64,000 nucleotides of DNA from Phycisphaerae bacterium (GTDB taxonomy: Bacteria; Planctomycetota; Phycisphaerae; UBA1845; Fen-1342): the NCBI GenBank assembly GCA_028279405.1, contig JANQNU010000079.1, forward strand, positions 40,205-104,204. The letters run 5' to 3'. The position numbers were made by a program, and so were the translations under genes. The notes under the pieces were generated by a model. The model worked only from the letters and a program-made list of their open reading frames with translations. It made no database searches and was not told where the DNA came from. Every line of letters begins with the position of its first letter. The first letter of the stretch is position 1. Shown here piece by piece: positions 8,938 to 18,186 of the stretch.

Positions 8938-10785
8938 ATGTACCTGCGGTGGTTGCCCGTGACGATTGGCGTGACCCTGTGCGCCGGGTGCGGCGACATG
9001 GACTTCGATTGGTTCGGCAAACGCGACAAGGTGCCCGCGGAGGAGCGTCCCAAGCCGGAGCGCCGCAGCGATCCGCTCTTTGTCGACTCCGTCGGGTTGT
9101 ATACGCTTTATAGCGGGGCTGAGCCGTTGCGTATCCGCGGATTCGGTCTGGTCGTGGGCCTCGGCCAGAACGGCAGCAACGACTGCCCGACGACCGTGCG
9201 GGAGCACCTGCTCGAATTTATGCGGAAAAACTACACGCCGGTCGGGCCTGGAGCGCACAAACGCGACTTTTCCGCCCAGCGGCTCTTCGACTCTGCCGAC
9301 TCGGCGGCCGTACAGGTCCAGGGCGTGATCCCGGCGGGCGCGCCGCGGGGTACGATCATCGACCTGCAGGTCGAATCCATCCCCGGCACCTCGACCGAGT
9401 CGATCGAAGGCGGCCTGTTGCTGCCGTGCGAGCTGCGAATCTACGACGTTTCCGCCAGCGGCGAGGGATTGATCGAAGGGCGCACGGTGGCCCGCGCCGG
9501 CGGGCCAATCTTCACCAACCCATTCACCGGGTCGTCGGAGCGTGGCGGCCAGCGCGATCAGCGCCGCGGCTTCGTGCTCGGCGGCGGCCGCACGATCGAG
9601 GATCGGACCGTCCAACTCCAGCTGCTCGAACCGTCCTACCCGCTGGCGCGCCGCATCGAGCGCCGCCTCAACGAGCGGTTCGGCCAGAGCCCCAAGGCTG
9701 CGGAGGCCATGAGTCCGGGTTCGTTGCAGCTGCGTACGCCGCCGCAATTCGCGCAGGATCCCGGCGCATTTCTAAGGCTGGTTCCCTATGTGTATCTCGA
9801 GGACCGCGCCGGCGCAAGCGAACGACGGCTCCAGACCCTGATCGAGCGGGCGCTCGATCCGGCCCTGCGCGAGTCGGACCTCGATGCCGAGAGTACACGC
9901 CTCGAACAGCTCACCGGCGCCTGGGAGGCATTCGGTGCCTCGGCGATCCCGGAGTTGCAGCCGTACTACACCAGTGATGTCGAGGTGGTGCGATACTACG
10001 CGGCGCGCTCCGGGTTGCGCTTGGGGGACGCGTCCGCAGTACTGCTTCTGGCGCAATTTGCGAAAGACGCGTCGAGTGCGTTCGCGCGGCCTGCGATTCG
10101 CGAGTTGGGCGCGTGCAAGTTTCCGTACGCCGGCGAGCAGCTGGTCCCGTTGCTGGAGCGTGGTCCGACGGACCTACGCGTGGCGGCCTACCAGGCGATG
10201 GTCAAACAACGGCACCCAGCGGTACGCTCGAAAGTGTATCCGAGCGTACTCGACCGGCAGCAGGTGAATTTGATCGTCGACGAGATCGACGTCGGCGGGT
10301 CGCCGTTCGTCTTCTACAGCCGGCGGGGTGTGCCGCGGATCGCGCTCTTCGGTCGTCGAATGCCGATGTTGCTGCCGGTGTTCTACAGTCATCCTGAAGA
10401 CGTGGTGACCGTGCGGGCGATGGAGGCGACCGGCGCGGTGACGTTGTTCGCTCGTGGAAGGACCAGTGGTCGGCTTTCGGACGCGATCGAGATCGCGCCA
10501 ACGGCGCATGCGCTGGTTCGTGCCATGGCGGACCTGCCGCTGCGCGACGGTCGTGGCCGGCTGCGGGGATTGGGGTTGCCCTACTCGCAGATTGTCCAGG
10601 TACTTGCAGAGTTGTGTAATGGCGAGGATCCTGCCATCCGCGCCGAGTTGGTGCAGGAAGAGAGCATCCTGGATGTGCTGCCGCCGACCGAGATGCCGGA
10701 CCGTCCGGTGGGCGACGAGCCTGCGTTCGAGTGGCCACGCGAGACGGGCGATTCCGCGTCCGCCGCAACATCGAGTGAGAAATGA
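8938..10785 (+). CDS. FlgI-like (flagellar P-ring-like) lipoprotein with HEAT-like repeat region
   Basis: 615 residues. ATG 8938 is preceded by GAGAGG at suitable spacing. Signal: LPVTIGVTLCAGC, with Cys18 a likely lipidation site. Residues about 48-310 resemble FlgI: the start IRGFGLVVGLGQNGSND matches the P-ring opening, and LRIYDVSASGEGLIEGRTVARAGGP plus a VQLQLLEPSYPLARRIERRLNERFG segment follow FlgI order. From about 340 to 435 there are short alpha-helical repeats like HEAT (IPELQPYYTSDVEVVRYYAA, LRLGDASAVLLLAQFA), then a beta-rich C-terminal domain. FlgI proper is a periplasmic ring protein of about 370 residues, so this is a larger relative. No flagellar genes are nearby. It shares ATGA with the next gene. 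Confidence 0.75.
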   Translation: MYLRWLPVTIGVTLCAGCGDMDFDWFGKRDKVPAEERPKPERRSDPLFVDSVGLYTLYSGAEPLRIRGFGLVVGLGQNGSNDCPTTVREHLLEFMRKNYTPVGPGAHKRDFSAQRLFDSADSAAVQVQGVIPAGAPRGTIIDLQVESIPGTSTESIEGGLLLPCELRIYDVSASGEGLIEGRTVARAGGPIFTNPFTGSSERGGQRDQRRGFVLGGGRTIEDRTVQLQLLEPSYPLARRIERRLNERFGQSPKAAEAMSPGSLQLRTPPQFAQDPGAFLRLVPYVYLEDRAGASERRLQTLIERALDPALRESDLDAESTRLEQLTGAWEAFGASAIPELQPYYTSDVEVVRYYAARSGLRLGDASAVLLLAQFAKDASSAFARPAIRELGACKFPYAGEQLVPLLERGPTDLRVAAYQAMVKQRHPAVRSKVYPSVLDRQQVNLIVDEIDVGGSPFVFYSRRGVPRIALFGRRMPMLLPVFYSHPEDVVTVRAMEATGAVTLFARGRTSGRLSDAIEIAPTAHALVRAMADLPLRDGRGRLRGLGLPYSQIVQVLAELCNGEDPAIRAELVQEESILDVLPPTEMPDRPVGDEPAFEWPRETGDSASAATSSEK

Positions 10786-11705
10786 CCCGGAGTACTGGAA
10801 AACGGTCGAGGCCCCGCACGACTCCCGGCGCGCCGCCCGAGCGCGTTCGGTTGCAGAAGTTCCTTTCGGATGCCGGCGTCGCATCGCGTCGGCACTCCGA
10901 AGAGTTGATTCTGACGGGGCGCGTGCTGGTCAACAACGAGGTGATCGACGAGTTGCCCGCGTTCGTCGACCCGCGACGCGATCGGGTCATCGTCGGCGGC
11001 AACGTCGTCAAACCGCAGAAGCTGCGCTACTTCATGATCAACAAGCCGAAAGGCGTCGTCTGTACCAATCGCGATCCGGCCGGTCGTTTGCGGGCCGTCG
11101 ACCTGCTGCCGCCGATTCGCGAACGGCTCTTTTCGGTCGGGCGCCTGGACGAGGAGAGTACGGGACTGTTGCTCCTTACCAACGATGGCGAATTGTCCGA
11201 ACGGTTGGCCCATCCGCGGTTCGGCGTCGAGAAGAAGTATCGTGCCGAGGTTCGGGGCCGCGTGCCGGACGATTTGCCGGAGCAGCTCAAACAAGGCGTC
11301 TACTTGTCAGAGGGTCGCGCCCGGGCAGCCCACGTCGAAGTTCAATATGTCGGTCGCGAACGGTCGGTGCTGATGATAACGCTCAAGGAGGGCCGTAACC
11401 GCCAGATCCGGCGCATGTTCGCCAAGCTCGGGTTCGTTGTGCGCACCCTGAAACGGGTTGCGCTCGGACCGCTTTCGGTCAAGAATCTGCCGGTTGGTGC
11501 GGCTCGCGAACTTGCTGCCGGGGAACTGCGGGCGCTGCGCGAGGAGATCGAGCGGTCGGCGGCTTCCCGGTCGCGCAAGTCGGCGCAGCGATCGCGTGCC
11601 GGGTCGACTTCCAAGACCAGGAAGCGCGGAACTTCGGGGCCGGCGACGACAAGGCCGGCCGACGGAGACGCCCCGAGCGGGCCGCGCCGCCGACTGATCA
11701 CCTGA
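10782..11705 (+). CDS. RsuA/RluB-type rRNA pseudouridine synthase with S4 domain
   Basis: 307 residues. An S4 RNA-binding domain at about 24-70 (VRLQKFLSDAGVASRRHSEE) is followed by the catalytic domain with the GRLDEESTGLLLLTNDG motif, whose Asp is the nucleophile of this family, and LKEGRNRQIRRMFAKLG near the end. Such enzymes isomerise a uridine in 16S (RsuA) or 23S (RluB) rRNA; the C-terminal extension rich in Arg, Lys and Ser favours a RluB-like member. The start codon overlaps the stop of the FlgI-like gene as ATGA, which suggests coupled translation of two unrelated functions. Confidence 0.9.
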   Translation: MTRSTGKRSRPRTTPGAPPERVRLQKFLSDAGVASRRHSEELILTGRVLVNNEVIDELPAFVDPRRDRVIVGGNVVKPQKLRYFMINKPKGVVCTNRDPAGRLRAVDLLPPIRERLFSVGRLDEESTGLLLLTNDGELSERLAHPRFGVEKKYRAEVRGRVPDDLPEQLKQGVYLSEGRARAAHVEVQYVGRERSVLMITLKEGRNRQIRRMFAKLGFVVRTLKRVALGPLSVKNLPVGAARELAAGELRALREEIERSAASRSRKSAQRSRAGSTSKTRKRGTSGPATTRPADGDAPSGPRRRLIT

Positions 11706-11744
11706 GTCCGGATGCGGCCGGGGCCGGTGCTCCCGGGACAGGGC

Positions 11745-12845
11745 CTACTGCACGTTGGCTTCGCGGGGGAATGAGCCGAGCACCTTGATCTCCGAGCAGA
11801 ATTCGCGCGCCGCATCGGTCGCATGCGCCAGCGGCGCGTCCTCGATGTGTCCTTCGACGTCGACGAAGAAGTGATACTCCCAATTCTTTCGGCGGCTCGG
11901 TCGACTGGTGATCATTGTCAAGTTGACGCGTTCGCTGCGAAAGACATCGAGTACGTCGACGAGCGCCCCGGCGCGATCAGTAGTCGTGAAGAACAGCGCG
12001 GTGCGGTCATCGCCGGTTGGTCGGGCGTGTGTCGGGCCAATGATGAAGAAGCGGGTAACGTTGTTGGCATTGTCTTCGACGTTGCGGACCTGGATCGGCA
12101 GCTTGTACAGCTCGGCGGCCAGTTCACTCCCCAGCGCGGCGGCGTTGTCCTCCTGCGCCGCTTGTTCCGCCGCTTTGCTCGTGCTCGAAACCGGGACCGT
12201 TTTCGAGGTCATGCCAGTCTCGGTCAGCCAGCGTCGACACTGCTCGAAGACCTCAGGCTTGCTGTAAACCCGTTCGATTCGTTCGAGCGGGACCCGTGCC
12301 ATGAGGTTGTGCTGGATTCGCCGATAGATTTCGGCGCAGATGTGGACGCTGTGTTCCGGGAAGGCATCCATCGTATCGATCACTCCGCCGCCGATGGAGT
12401 TCTCGATCGGCACGACAGCGAAGTCGGCATGGCCGCGCTCGACCTCGGCGAAGACGGCGTCGATGCTGGTGACCGGCTCATACTCGACCGACGCACCGAA
12501 CTTGCCGAGCGCCGCGAGATGGGAAAAGCTGCCTTCCGGGCCGAGATACGCGATCCGTAGCGGCTTTTCCAGCGAGAACGAGCCGCTCATCAGTTCGCGG
12601 TAGACCGCTTCGAGCACGCGAGTCGGGAAGGGGCCCGGGTTGCGCTCACGGAGCGCCTGCAGGATCTCCTTTTCGCGATCCGGTGCGTAGATCGGCGTCT
12701 TGTCGCGGGCTTTGAGCTGGCCGATCTGCTGCGCGAGGCTGCCGCGCTCACTGATCAGCTTGACGAGCTCCTGGTCGATCACGTCGATTCGGCTGCGGAG
12801 CGCTTCCAGCGACACCGGATCGGACGGCAGGCGTTCGGATGACAT
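11745..12845 (-). CDS. pheA: Chorismate mutase / prephenate dehydratase (P-protein)
   Basis: 366 residues. The chorismate mutase AroQ domain covers about 12-90 (LRSRIDVIDQELVKLISERG). The prephenate dehydratase domain covers about 95-275, with YLGPEGSFSHLAAL, VPIENSIGGGVIDTMD and the catalytic Thr in VTRFFIIG. An ACT domain at about 290-360 carries TSRPSRRKNWEYHFFVD, the place where Phe normally binds for feedback inhibition. The bifunctional enzyme makes phenylpyruvate from chorismate. GAGGTG lies about 7 nt before the ATG. Convergent with the pseudouridine synthase gene. Confidence 0.96.
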   Translation of the reverse strand: MSSERLPSDPVSLEALRSRIDVIDQELVKLISERGSLAQQIGQLKARDKTPIYAPDREKEILQALRERNPGPFPTRVLEAVYRELMSGSFSLEKPLRIAYLGPEGSFSHLAALGKFGASVEYEPVTSIDAVFAEVERGHADFAVVPIENSIGGGVIDTMDAFPEHSVHICAEIYRRIQHNLMARVPLERIERVYSKPEVFEQCRRWLTETGMTSKTVPVSSTSKAAEQAAQEDNAAALGSELAAELYKLPIQVRNVEDNANNVTRFFIIGPTHARPTGDDRTALFFTTTDRAGALVDVLDVFRSERVNLTMITSRPSRRKNWEYHFFVDVEGHIEDAPLAHATDAAREFCSEIKVLGSFPREANVQ

Positions 12846-13056
12846 CGGGGCACCTCAGTCGAGAATAGCGTCTCCGGCATCATACCCGCTTGAACGGCAA
12901 CCGTGCTCGCACGCGCGCGACAGGCGGTTACAATACGCGCCCAAGAGCCCTGGAGAACGATAAACACCAGCGAAACCGGCTGAAGCAAGTATCGTCAGTG
13001 CGGATTCGGCATTCGCACGCTACGGTGTGGTGTCGCTGGTTGGGAAAGTCACGCTG

Positions 13057-14538
13057 ATGGGATTGCGCGTCTACAACACGCTCGGACGGAAGCTGGAAGC
13101 GTTCACGCCGTTGGATCCGCCGCGCGTAAGCATGTACGTCTGCGGGCCGACGGTCTACGGCCACAGTCATCTGGGACACGCCAAGAGCTATGTCGCGTTC
13201 GATGCGATCGTCCGCTGGCTGCGTTTCAGCGGTTACCAGGTCAACTATGTGCAGAACATCACCGACGTCGGCCACCTGACGGACGACGCCGACGAGGGTG
13301 AAGACAAGGTCGTGGCCGAAGCCCGACGGCGCGGGCTGCACCCGATGGCGGTGGTGGAGACCTACCTGCGCAGCTATCTCGACGACATGGATGCGCTGAA
13401 CCTGGTCCGCCCGGACATCATGCCGCGGGCCACCGGCCACATTCCGGAACAAATCGAGCAGATCCAGACGCTGATCGAGCGCGGGCATGCGTATGAGGTC
13501 GGCGGTTCGGTCTACTTCGACGTTGCGTCGTTCCCCGACTACGGCAAGCTGAGCGGCCGTAGGGTCGATGAGCTGGAGGCCGGGGCGCGGGTGGCGGTCG
13601 GTGTGGAGAAACGCAACCCCGCGGACTTCGCACTGTGGAAATGCGCGGACGAGAGCCACATCATGCGCTGGCCGAGCCCGTGGGGGACGGGTTTTCCCGG
13701 CTGGCACGTTGAGTGCTCCACCATGAGCCAGAAGTATCTGGGCGAAACATTTGATATTCACGGCGGCGGGCTCGAGAACCAGTTCCCCCACCATGAATGC
13801 GAGATCGCTCAGGCGGAAGCCGCGACCGGCAAGAAGTTTGCACGCTACTGGCTGCACAACAACATGTGCACGATCAACGGCCAGAAAATGGGCAAGAGCC
13901 TCGGAAACGCCGTCTCACTCAAGGATATCTTTTACACCGCCGAGCCGCTGCACGATCGCGACGGGAACCTGCTGCTCGAGCGCGCATTCGAGCCGGCGGT
14001 CGTGAAACACTTCATTCTGACGAGCCACTATCGCCAGAACCTTGATTTCTCCAATGATGCCTTGAAGGCGGCCGAGAGCGGTTCGTACAAGCTGCGCGAT
14101 GCGCGACGCGCGTTGGTCGAGGCTGCTCGCAAGGCAGAGCCGACGCCACCGTCGGACGCCGTACGCACGCCGCTTGCGGAGTTCGAGCAACGTTTCACGG
14201 ATGCGATGAACGACGACTTCAATACGGCGTCGGCGATCGCAGTCGCCTTCGAGCTTGCCCGCGAAAGTGGGAAGTGGATCCGCGAAGGGGCTGGCAAGGA
14301 CGACCTTACCCAAGCCGCAACACTGATGCACCGGTGGACCGACGAAGCGCTCGGATTGCGATGGCGTGAGGAGTCGAGCGCCGGCAGCGACGACCGCGAT
14401 CAGGTCGTCGGCTTACTTGCCGATCTCCGTCAGGAAGCCCGTCAACAAAAAGACTTCGCGCTTTCAGACCGAATCCGCGATGGTTTGAAAGCGATCGGGA
14501 TCGAGCTGCGCGATACGCCTCAAGGGCCGACCTGGTAG
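13057..14538 (+). CDS. cysS: Cysteinyl-tRNA synthetase
   Basis: 493 residues from ATG 13057 (the frame extends 10 codons upstream but family members begin at GLRVYNTLGRK). Class I signature HIGH appears as PTVYGHSHLGHAKSY; the zinc ligands are in MYVCGPT, WHVECSTMS and HHECEIAQAE; KMSKS appears as GQKMGKSLGNAV. The DALR-type C-terminal helical region follows with DAMNDDFNTASAIA. Charges tRNA-Cys with cysteine. A small insertion (ADEGEDKVVAEARRRGL) lies where many relatives have one. Stands alone, not in an operon. Confidence 0.97.
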   Translation: MGLRVYNTLGRKLEAFTPLDPPRVSMYVCGPTVYGHSHLGHAKSYVAFDAIVRWLRFSGYQVNYVQNITDVGHLTDDADEGEDKVVAEARRRGLHPMAVVETYLRSYLDDMDALNLVRPDIMPRATGHIPEQIEQIQTLIERGHAYEVGGSVYFDVASFPDYGKLSGRRVDELEAGARVAVGVEKRNPADFALWKCADESHIMRWPSPWGTGFPGWHVECSTMSQKYLGETFDIHGGGLENQFPHHECEIAQAEAATGKKFARYWLHNNMCTINGQKMGKSLGNAVSLKDIFYTAEPLHDRDGNLLLERAFEPAVVKHFILTSHYRQNLDFSNDALKAAESGSYKLRDARRALVEAARKAEPTPPSDAVRTPLAEFEQRFTDAMNDDFNTASAIAVAFELARESGKWIREGAGKDDLTQAATLMHRWTDEALGLRWREESSAGSDDRDQVVGLLADLRQEARQQKDFALSDRIRDGLKAIGIELRDTPQGPTW

Positions 14539-14684
14539 ACTACCCACGCCTCTTGTCGCCGAGATGTAGCCGGCGGCGGGTCGCTTGCTCGGCGCCTGAA
14601 CCCGGCTAAAGTTGCGCGAGTGTAGGGCCGATCAGACGATCAGCCCTTCCGCCAACCATCGATGCGGACAAGGAGGTCTCGGGC

Positions 14685-15986
14685 ATGGGCGCCAGCAAGC
14701 CGGTCAGCTTGAATCTCAACGTTCGCGGCTTGGGGCTCTCCGCGACCCTCGCCATCAACGAAAAATGTGCGGCGTTGCGCTCCGAGGGCCGCGAGATCTT
14801 CCGATTCGGGCTGGGACAATCGCCGTTCCCAGTGCCGACGCCCGTTGTCGAGGCGTTGCGACTCGCAGCGCCAGAGAAGGATTACCTGCCCGTACGCGGC
14901 CTGCGGGCGCTGCGCGAAGCGGTCGCCGACTTCCACCGTCGGAGCGACGGTATCGATGCCCACCACGATCGCGTGCTGGTCGGACCCGGCTCCAAGGAGC
15001 TGATGTTCCTGCTGCAGATCGCGTTCTACGGCGAGATCCTGCTGCCGACGCCATGCTGGGTGTCCTATTTTCCGCAAGCACAGATCATCGGACGACGCGT
15101 GAGCCAGATCCACACCCGCGCAGAGGACGAGTGGCGGCTCACCGCGGCTCAACTCGAAGAAGGGATCGCGGACACGCAGGACGACCATCGTCCGCGGATC
15201 CTGGTCTTGAACTACCCGGGCAATCCGTCCGGCACGACCTACTCCGCGACCGAGCTTCGGGAGCTCGCGACGGTCGCGAAAAAGTACGGCGTCGTCGTTC
15301 TTTCCGACGAGATCTACGGTCAGACCAACCATCGCGGCGAGCACGTCTCGATCGCGCGATTCTATCCCGAAGGCACGATCATCAGCAGCGGGCTCTCCAA
15401 ATGGTGCGGGGCCGGCGGATGGCGACTCGGGACGTTCGTGTTTCCACCAGACCTCGACTGGCTGCTGGACGCGATGGCCGCGATCGCCAGCGAATCCTAC
15501 ACCTCGGTCAGCGCTCCGATTCAATACGCCGCCGTGACGGCGTTCCACCTCGGTGTCGAAATCGAGCGGTATCTCTGGCATACGCGCCGGATTTTGCGGG
15601 AGTTGGGTGGGCGAATCACGTCGACCCTGCATACCGGCGGCGTCCGCGTCCGCCCGCCGGAAGGTGCTTTTTACCTGTGGCTCGATTTCTCGGAGCGGGC
15701 CGACACGCTCCGCGCCCGCGGTATCGAGACCTCCACGAGACTGTGCAGACGCCTCCTCGACGAGACCGGCGTCGCAATCCTCCCCGGAGCGGGCTTCGGA
15801 CGCGATCCGCACGAACTCACCGCACGCCTGGCGTACGTCGACTTCGACGGTTCGAAGGCCCTCGCTGCGAGCGAGAATATCGCACTCGACACGAACTTGC
15901 CGGAGGGGTTCGTCGACCACTGGTGCGGCAACGTCATTTCAGGCGTGCAGCGGCTCGTCGCCTGGCTGGACCAGGAGTCCGCCTGA
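14685..15986 (+). CDS. PLP-dependent class I/II aminotransferase
   Basis: 433 residues. ATG 14685 has AAGGAGG about 8 nt upstream. The fold is the aspartate-aminotransferase type: LNYPGNPSGTTYS, then VLSDEIYGQTNHRG (Asp and Tyr that touch the cofactor), then SSGLSKWCGAGGWRLG with the Schiff-base Lys, and the Arg binding site near AFYLWLDF. Relatives of this branch include plant-like and planctomycete aminotransferases acting on several amino acids, so the amino donor is not settled. Length is slightly above the usual 390-410 residues, mainly at the C-terminus. Confidence 0.85.
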   Translation: MGASKPVSLNLNVRGLGLSATLAINEKCAALRSEGREIFRFGLGQSPFPVPTPVVEALRLAAPEKDYLPVRGLRALREAVADFHRRSDGIDAHHDRVLVGPGSKELMFLLQIAFYGEILLPTPCWVSYFPQAQIIGRRVSQIHTRAEDEWRLTAAQLEEGIADTQDDHRPRILVLNYPGNPSGTTYSATELRELATVAKKYGVVVLSDEIYGQTNHRGEHVSIARFYPEGTIISSGLSKWCGAGGWRLGTFVFPPDLDWLLDAMAAIASESYTSVSAPIQYAAVTAFHLGVEIERYLWHTRRILRELGGRITSTLHTGGVRVRPPEGAFYLWLDFSERADTLRARGIETSTRLCRRLLDETGVAILPGAGFGRDPHELTARLAYVDFDGSKALAASENIALDTNLPEGFVDHWCGNVISGVQRLVAWLDQESA

Positions 15987-16203
15987 GACCGCGCCTCGCG
16001 GGGCCGATCGCCGACTTTTCCCGACCCTCCCGGCCAATCTCCAACAAAAATCGACACCGAGGAAGCTTTCCAATCGCTGCGCAGTTTGTTCAAATATGAT
16101 CAGGCGCTCGTTGGCGCCGGCTGAATGAGGTGGGGCTTCGGGCCGGCGTTCATGGCGAGCGATGCAACTCAGCAGCAGTTCACAGTGTCGGAAGGGAGCA
16201 CGC

Positions 16204-17067
16204 GTGAAGATCCGCCAGGAGATCCGGACCGTTGCCGTTTTGGGGACGGGGCAGATGGGTGCCGGCATTGCGCAGACGTTTGCCCAGAGCGGCCGGAAGG
16301 TGGTCCTGTATGACAGCTTCCCCGGGGCGGTGGACCGCGCAGTGGCCGGAATCGGCAAGTCGCTGGACAAGTTCGTCAGCAAGGGCAAGCTCGAGGCATC
16401 CGTCGCGGATGCGGCGCGGTCGAATCTTTCGCCGGGCTCACTGAGTGACGTCGCGAACGTGGATCTGGTGGTCGAGGCGATCATCGAGGATCCCGCCACG
16501 AAGCGGGCGCTCTACGAACAAATCAGCGCGAATGTCGCCGAAGAGGTGATCTTCGCAAGTAACACGAGCAGCATCTCGATCAGCGAACTCGGGCAGGCCA
16601 GTGGCCGGCCGGAACGGTTCATCGGTATGCACTTCTTCAATCCGGTTCCGTTGATGAGTCTGGTTGAGGTCGTGGTCGGGCTGCGGACGGCGCCGCCGGT
16701 GGTCGAGACGATCACGAACCTGTCCAAGGACTTGGGCAAGACGCCGTTGACCGTGAAGGACCACCCGGGCTTCGTGAGCAACCGGATTCTGATGCCGATG
16801 ATCAACGAGGCGGTTTCGTGCTTCGCAGACGGCGTGGCGGACGCCGAGACGATCGACGGCGTGATGAAGCTGGGGATGAATCACCCGATGGGGCCGCTGG
16901 CGCTGGCTGACCTGATCGGGCTCGACACATGTCTCTTCATTCTCGAGGTCTTGCATCGGGATCTCGGGGAGGACCGCTATCGCCCGACGCCGCTCTTGCG
17001 GACGATGGTTCGCGCGGGGATGCTCGGCCGCAAATCCGGAAAGGGGTTCTACGACTATGAGCAGTAA
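16204..17067 (+). CDS. 3-hydroxyacyl-CoA (3-hydroxybutyryl-CoA) dehydrogenase
   Basis: 287 residues from GTG 16204, chosen because GGAAGGGAG lies just upstream; an ATG at 16162 would give 14 more residues without family match. Rossmann motif [20 protein letters not shown], catalytic region [12 protein letters not shown] and the His-containing [18 protein letters not shown], then the C-terminal [16 protein letters not shown] helices. Reduces or oxidises the 3-hydroxy/3-keto group of acyl-CoA with NAD(P). The stop overlaps the start of the enoyl-CoA hydratase gene by 11 nt, so the pair act in fatty-acid or butyrate-type beta-oxidation steps. Confidence 0.93.
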   Translation: MKIRQEIRTVAVLGTGQMGAGIAQTFAQSGRKVVLYDSFPGAVDRAVAGIGKSLDKFVSKGKLEASVADAARSNLSPGSLSDVANVDLVVEAIIEDPATKRALYEQISANVAEEVIFASNTSSISISELGQASGRPERFIGMHFFNPVPLMSLVEVVVGLRTAPPVVETITNLSKDLGKTPLTVKDHPGFVSNRILMPMINEAVSCFADGVADAETIDGVMKLGMNHPMGPLALADLIGLDTCLFILEVLHRDLGEDRYRPTPLLRTMVRAGMLGRKSGKGFYDYEQ

Positions 17068-17854
17068 CGAAAAGTCGACGACGACGGTCACCGTCGCGGT
17101 CGAAGGCGACCTAGGCCAGATTCGGTTCGCACCCCAAGGCACCAGCGGGGTCAATATCTTCTCCTCGCGCGTGCTCGGCGAACTCGGAAACGCAGTCGAC
17201 CACATCACCGCCAAACGCGACATCCGCTTCATCGTCTTTCGCGGCGAGGGTCGCGCTTTCCTCGCAGGTGCCGACATCGCCGAGATGCAGGGCTTTGACG
17301 AATCGCGCGGCGAGTCCCTCTCGCGTCACGGCCATACGGTGATGGACGCAATCGAGGCGTTACCGGTTCCGACGTTCGCGTTGATGAACGGGCACGCGCT
17401 CGGCGGCGGTTGCGAACTCGCGATGGCGTGCGACTTCCGGATCATGGTCGCGGACGGCCGGATCGGTCAGCCCGAAGCGCGGCTGGGTCTGATCCCCGGC
17501 TGGGGCGCGACGCAGCGCCTCGCGCAGCTCGTCGGCGCGTCGCGTGCGCGGTGGATGATCTATTCCGGAGAGTCGATCACGGCCCATCAGGCACACGAGA
17601 TTGGTTTGATCGACGAGGTGGTGGACGATGAGGCCGGGCTGGACGAGGCGCTGGCGCGCTGGACCGCGTCGCTCCGCCAGGCGTCGGCGACGTCGATCGC
17701 ACGGATCAAGGGCGCGATGCGCGGCTGTCGCAACGAGACGCAGGAGTTCAGCTACTGCTTCAACACGACGGATTCCCGCGAGGGCATGCAGGCGTTCATG
17801 AACAAACGCACACCCGCATGGGCGCAACAAACCCGCGAGCAAGTCGAGGCGTAG
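17057..17854 (+). CDS. Enoyl-CoA hydratase/isomerase family protein
   Basis: 265 residues. Crotonase fold: oxyanion-hole residues in [16 protein letters not shown] and [20 protein letters not shown], and the acidic catalytic region [19 protein letters not shown] with a Glu (the second acid is less clear). Adds water across the double bond of trans-2-enoyl-CoA. It overlaps the preceding dehydrogenase gene, so together they would carry out the hydration and oxidation steps. No acyl-CoA dehydrogenase or thiolase is in view. Confidence 0.9.
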   Translation: MSSNEKSTTTVTVAVEGDLGQIRFAPQGTSGVNIFSSRVLGELGNAVDHITAKRDIRFIVFRGEGRAFLAGADIAEMQGFDESRGESLSRHGHTVMDAIEALPVPTFALMNGHALGGGCELAMACDFRIMVADGRIGQPEARLGLIPGWGATQRLAQLVGASRARWMIYSGESITAHQAHEIGLIDEVVDDEAGLDEALARWTASLRQASATSIARIKGAMRGCRNETQEFSYCFNTTDSREGMQAFMNKRTPAWAQQTREQVEA

Positions 17855-18186
17855 CGCGTAAGCACTGGGGTATACTCACCCCGAGGTGGGCGTCCGCACT
17901 TGCGTTCATCGCGAATCGGTACTACGCGCGGCGATGCTAGCGAGCGACGAGCTCCTCCGCCGGTTGCCCAGTGACGTCCCCAGCAAATCAGGGTGGGGCG
18001 GCGTCTCGCACGCCGGGCTAGCCGTAGATTTTTAGGTTCTTCATCCCCTTCAGAAGAGCTGCATCGTCTTTCATTTGTGCGTGCTGCAACGTCCTTGCAT
18101 TTCGAGCCGCATCGGACCATATTGACTCTTCCGACGCATCGCAACACGATCAGTTTTTATCGAACTTGAGCAAGTGAGGATCGATC
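17855..18186. other. Intergenic stretch without recognised feature
   Basis: About 330 nt between the hydratase gene and the DUF3179 gene. I see no convincing coding frame, tRNA or repeat module. GAGG stands 8 nt before the ATG at 18187 and acts as ribosome binding site for the next gene. Confidence 0.5.
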
